Assembly (NCBI RefSeq): GCF_000772045.1
Contig: NZ_CP009754.1
Coordinates: forward strand, 8,122,001-8,186,000
Reading direction: 5' to 3'
DNA from: Streptomyces sp. CCM_MD2014
GTDB lineage: Bacteria > Actinomycetota > Actinomycetes > Streptomycetales > Streptomycetaceae
Length of the DNA: 64,000 bases
Part shown: positions 61,300 through 64,000 of the stretch, piece after piece
How positions within the stretch are numbered: the first letter of the stretch is position 1
Layout of the letters: every line of letters starts with the position of its first letter
The notes under the pieces: model-generated
Seen by the model: only the letters and a program-made list of their open reading frames with translations
What the model was told of the DNA's origin: nothing
Database searches by the model: none
Made by a program: the position numbers and the translations under genes

Positions 61300-61317
61300 C
61301 TGTTTCGAAAGAGACAG
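61300..61317. promoter_or_regulatory. Dyad in the regulator-SDR gap
   Basis: CTGTTTC GAAA GAGACAG, one mismatch in a 7-bp dyad. It lies midway between the divergent starts 61193 and 61382 and is a candidate operator for the XRE/MmyB protein. Confidence 0.4.
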
Positions 61318-61381
61318 AGAGCGTCACTGTCTGTGCCGCGGCCCCGACGCCGGCGGCACCCTGGACTGAAGGGAAGATCTC

Positions 61382-62143
61382 GTGGATCTCTCCAACCGCA
61401 CCGTTCTCATCGTCGGAGGAACCTCGGGTATCGGGCGAGAGCTGGCCCGGCGGTTCGCTGCGGCGGGCAGCACCGTGGCCGTCGGCGGCCGCAGCCCGGA
61501 GGCACTCTCGGAACTCGCCGACGAAGGGTTCGGCACGTTCGCCGTCGACGTCACCGACGGTTCCTCCGTCGCGTCTCTCCGTGATGCCGTGCTCGCCCGG
61601 TACCCCGGGCTGGACACCGTGGTGACGATGTCGGGCGTCATGCTCCTCGAGGATCTGCGCGACCCCGCGCACTTCGAGGCGGCGGCGACGACGATCGACA
61701 CCAACCTGCTCGGCACCATCCGGGTCGTCGACGCCTTCACCCCCCACTTGGTCCGGCGGGGTACCGGCACCTTCGTCACCGTCACCTCCGGCATCGCCTT
61801 CCTGCCGTTCCCGCCGATGCCCTCCTACGCCGCCTCGAAGGCCGCGGTGCACGCCTACTCCGAGGCACTGCGTGCGCAGCTCGACGGCACCGGTGTCGGC
61901 GTCGTCGAGCTCGTTCCCCCGGCCGTCGCCACGGCAGGACAGGAGAAGGTGAACCCGCACGCGCTGCCGCTCGACGACTTCGCCACCGAGGTCATGCACC
62001 TGCTGTCGCAGGACCCCACCCCCCACGAGATCCTCGTGAAGGGCGTCCATGTGCACCGCTGGGCCGAGCGCGACGGCACCTACGACGACCTCGTCGCTCA
62101 GCGGTCCCGGGCCCTGGCCATGCTCCCCGGCCGCCAGGGCTGA
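61382..62143 (+). CDS. Short-chain dehydrogenase (DltE-like)
   Basis: 253 residues from GTG 61382 (GAAGGGAAGA upstream). Cofactor motif GGTSGIG 12-18; the usual NNAG is TMSG (82-85), a variant seen in DltE-like SDRs; catalytic S136, Y149 and K153 present. Substrate unknown. Expected to be repressed by the divergent XRE regulator. Confidence 0.88.
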   Translation: MDLSNRTVLIVGGTSGIGRELARRFAAAGSTVAVGGRSPEALSELADEGFGTFAVDVTDGSSVASLRDAVLARYPGLDTVVTMSGVMLLEDLRDPAHFEAAATTIDTNLLGTIRVVDAFTPHLVRRGTGTFVTVTSGIAFLPFPPMPSYAASKAAVHAYSEALRAQLDGTGVGVVELVPPAVATAGQEKVNPHALPLDDFATEVMHLLSQDPTPHEILVKGVHVHRWAERDGTYDDLVAQRSRALAMLPGRQG

Positions 62144-62348
62144 CACCGTTCCCCTCCCGCCTGACCAACGGCCTCGTGACTCGTCTCCCGCATCGCGATG
62201 TCGCGGCCCGCTGATCCGTGTCCGCTGTGCCCCCGGCCGCCGCGGTCGCCGACGGGGCGCCTACCCGGCCGCCGACGACCGCGCCCCTGGGGCCCCGTCC
62301 CTGACGGCGCCATACTTCGGTGAACGGTCATGTGAGGGTCGTGCGTCG

Positions 62349-62708
62349 TCACAGCCTGGTGGCCAGCCAGATGGTCACGGCCGCCGTGGCGACGAGTCCG
62401 ACGTTGAGTGCGATCCGGCGGTCTTCACCAGTGAGGTGCACGGCGATCGCACCGGTCTGCAGCACGACGAAGCCGACGGCCGCGGCCGTCGCCAGCGAGG
62501 GCGCGATGCCGGTCAGCGGTGGCAGGACCAGGCCGACGGCGCCGAGTATTTCGACCGTTCCCAGCGCCCTGACGGCGGGCAGGGGCATGCGGTCGACCCA
62601 GGCCATCATCGGACGGAGCTGATCGCGGCTTCGGGACACCTTCAGCGTGCCCGCGTAGCAGTAGAAGAGGGCGAGGAGTCCCGCGACGATCCAGTAGGCG
62701 ATGTTCAT
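62349..62708 (-). CDS. DoxX family membrane protein
   Basis: 119 residues, four hydrophobic segments (YWIVAGLLALFYCYAG, VRALGTVEILGAVGLVL, LATAAAVGFVVLQTGA, ALNVGLVATAAVTIWLA), the DoxX-like layout. It follows the cupin gene in the same direction with 80 bases between, and both probably answer to the divergent LysR protein. Function unknown, possibly in thiol or quinone redox balance. Confidence 0.82.
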   Translation of the reverse strand: MNIAYWIVAGLLALFYCYAGTLKVSRSRDQLRPMMAWVDRMPLPAVRALGTVEILGAVGLVLPPLTGIAPSLATAAAVGFVVLQTGAIAVHLTGEDRRIALNVGLVATAAVTIWLATRL

Positions 62709-62788
62709 CGTTTCCGTTCACGGGCCACGGGTTCGCGCGGCCCTGTCGATTGCGTAGGTTGCAGGAGGGCTTTTCCGTCCCGTCGGCT

Positions 62789-63283
62789 TCAGCCGAGGTC
62801 GGTGGCGGGCTCGGTCGCGTAGCGGCTCATCGCGTCGATGTTGGCTTCTCGCGTCGGCGGCCGGCCGCCGACGAACACGTCCTGGAGATCGCGGAAGTAC
62901 TGCACGTACAGGTCGGGGGTGAAGGTGCTGAGCATGACGGCGGGCTGGTCGGTCGGGTTGGCGAAGGTGTGCGGGGCCCCGGGCGGAACCATCACGAGCG
63001 TGCCCGCGGTGGCGTCGTAGTCGTCGTTTCCGACGGTGAATCGCACGGTGCCGGACAGGACGTAGAAGCCCTCGTCGTGCCGGGCGTGGCGGTGCTGCGG
63101 CGGTCCCTGGGTCCGCGGGGCGAGGACGGACTCGGCGATTGCGAGGCGGTGCCCGGTGTGGCTGCCGTCCTCCAGGATGCGCATGCGCGTGGTGCCCAGA
63201 AGGATCGTCTCACCGTCGCCGGGACCCACCACCGATATCGCGGGGTCGACCTGCGGCTCGCTGTTCCTTGCTTCTTCGGTCAT
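62789..63283 (-). CDS. Cupin-domain protein
   Basis: 164 residues with a single cupin barrel. Metal ligands H64, H66, E71 and H105 (QHRHARHDEGFYVLSG; PPGAPHTFANP) are complete, so it is a metal-binding cupin, perhaps a dioxygenase or isomerase of a small aromatic or quinone. ATG 63283 is used; an in-frame GTG lies two codons further out. Divergent from the LysR gene, with an operator-like dyad between. Confidence 0.86.
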   Translation of the reverse strand: MTEEARNSEPQVDPAISVVGPGDGETILLGTTRMRILEDGSHTGHRLAIAESVLAPRTQGPPQHRHARHDEGFYVLSGTVRFTVGNDDYDATAGTLVMVPPGAPHTFANPTDQPAVMLSTFTPDLYVQYFRDLQDVFVGGRPPTREANIDAMSRYATEPATDLG

Positions 63284-63338
63284 GCTCACGAGTGCACCGC
63301 CGGGACCCCGCCCCTGTCCAAGACCCATCCCGCAGCGC

Positions 63339-63357
63339 CGATACCTCGTGGGTATCG
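63339..63357. promoter_or_regulatory. LysR-type dyad
   Basis: CGATACC TCGTG GGTATCG, a perfect 7-5-7 palindrome containing the LysR ATAC-N7-GTAT type core, 7 bases before the LysR GTG and 55 bases from the cupin start. Confidence 0.7.
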
Positions 63358-63364
63358 TTGCAGC

Positions 63365-64000
63365 GTGGAGCTACGTACCTTGCGCTACTTCGTGGCGGTC
63401 GCCGAGGAACTCCACTTCGGCCGGGCCGCCGCCCGACTGCACATGAGCCAGCCGCCGCTGAGCCGGGCGATCAAGCAGTTGGAGGCCGACGTCGGGGCTC
63501 CGCTCTTCGCCCGCTCGCCGGCCGGCGTCGCGCTGACGCCGGTGGGCACGGTGCTTCTCGACGAGGCGCGAGCGCTGCTCGACCATGCCGACCGCGTCCG
63601 TGAACGCGTCGGCGCCGCGGCCGGCGCCGCCACCGTCACCGTGGGCATTCTGGGAAACGGCAACGATCCGGGGGCCTCCAGGCTGGCCGCCGCCTACCGC
63701 CGGGACCACCCCGGCGTCGACATCCGCATCCGCGACACCGACCTGACCGACCCGACGTGCGGGTTGCGCGCCGGACTGGTCGACGTGGCCCTCACGCGGG
63801 CGCCGTTCGACGAGACCGGTCTGACGGTGCGTGCGCTGCGTACCGATCCGGTCGGCGTGGTCCTGCGCGCCGACGATCCGCTGGCCCGCCGCGACCGGTT
63901 GTGGCTGGCCGAACTGGGCGACCGCCACTGGTTCCAGTTCCCGCAGGGCACCGACCCCGTCTGGCAGGCGTACTGGAACGGTGGCAGGCCGCGAAAGGGG
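63365..64000 (+). CDS. LysR-family transcriptional regulator, C-terminus cut by window edge
   Basis: 212 codons visible from GTG 63365. Complete winged-helix N-terminus (LRTLRYFVAVAEELHFGRAAARLHMSQPPLSRAIKQLEADVG) and the first part of the co-inducer domain (TVTVGILGNGNDPGASRLAAAYRRDHPG). It likely controls the divergent cupin-DoxX pair through the dyad next to its start and is autoregulated as usual for the family. Confidence 0.92.
   Translation, partial: MELRTLRYFVAVAEELHFGRAAARLHMSQPPLSRAIKQLEADVGAPLFARSPAGVALTPVGTVLLDEARALLDHADRVRERVGAAAGAATVTVGILGNGNDPGASRLAAAYRRDHPGVDIRIRDTDLTDPTCGLRAGLVDVALTRAPFDETGLTVRALRTDPVGVVLRADDPLARRDRLWLAELGDRHWFQFPQGTDPVWQAYWNGGRPRKG

Noticed and set aside
1-64000. 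CRISPR array, insertion sequence, rRNA, tRNA or prophage
   Set aside because: No regularly spaced repeats, transposase or integrase motifs, or RNA-gene signatures were seen in any part of the window.

Overview
The window is high-GC actinobacterial DNA with strong G/C third-codon bias, frequent GTG/TTG starts and short intergenic gaps. Streptomyces is the best fit: it carries a telomere-associated protein/terminal protein pair (tap-tpg, 46195-49002), an EndoH-type glycosidase, snapalysin, an hsp18/rheA pair, a CebR box and DUF574-type methyltransferases. Tap-Tpg places it on a linear replicon, and the gene content (secreted hydrolases, regulator-plus-enzyme pairs, several decaying genes) looks like a chromosome arm rather than the core.

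Layout. 1-1870: secreted proteins (EndoH, cut by the window edge; snapalysin; a small Cys-rich protein). 2252-7182: redox and stress genes (quinone-reductase-like enzyme, HD protein, SDR, two DUF2267 proteins, Hsp18 and its thermosensor repressor RheA with a textbook operator). 7325-12129: a Cys-containing SufR-like regulator divergent from a run with a DoxX-like protein, a second-type FolE, a ferredoxin reductase and a ManD/RspA enolase-superfamily enzyme. 12209-22403: single-function genes (phosphatase, PIG-L deacetylase, GNAT, methyltransferase, CebR-box GH5 cellulase, VOC protein, 2H phosphoesterase, lysyl oxidase, nucleotidyltransferase, K+ channel). 22510-25349: a B3/B4-domain protein / XRE-cupin regulator / MFS exporter set. 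25587-27299: an ABC-F resistance-type ATPase with its own regulatory leader, abutting a deleted carboxylesterase. 28023-30130: an extra cytochrome oxidase subunit I.

30379-37807 is a glycan-degradation unit. A GH35 beta-galactosidase and a large secreted GH101 endo-alpha-N-acetylgalactosaminidase face each other, and a LacI regulator sits beyond. The two glycosidase genes share a nearly identical 32-bp promoter/operator module (31 of 32 bases, opposite orientation), each followed by a second operator copy. This suggests a LacI-controlled pathway for core-1 mucin-type O-glycans. 37902-45989: GNAT, amidase, Gfo/Idh oxidoreductase with a decayed ROK regulator, an I36 protease inhibitor, and a CGNR regulator divergent from an MFS exporter. 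46195-49002: tap-tpg, preceded by 11-bp direct repeats. 49075-54265: DHFR-like reductase, MmyB-type XRE regulator with an NAD epimerase, SpoIIE phosphatase, and remnants of a VOC gene and an ABC ATPase.

54825-56197 holds the most interesting item: a short threonyl-tRNA synthetase lacking the N-terminal editing domains, preceded by a 16-codon leader with three consecutive Thr codons, a perfect 13-bp terminator hairpin and mutually exclusive RNA pairings. It reads as a ribosome-mediated transcription attenuator. The remainder (56326-64000) has a HEAT-repeat protein, a serpin, an APH-type kinase, a second MmyB-type regulator with an SDR, and a DoxX/cupin pair divergent from a LysR gene cut by the window end.
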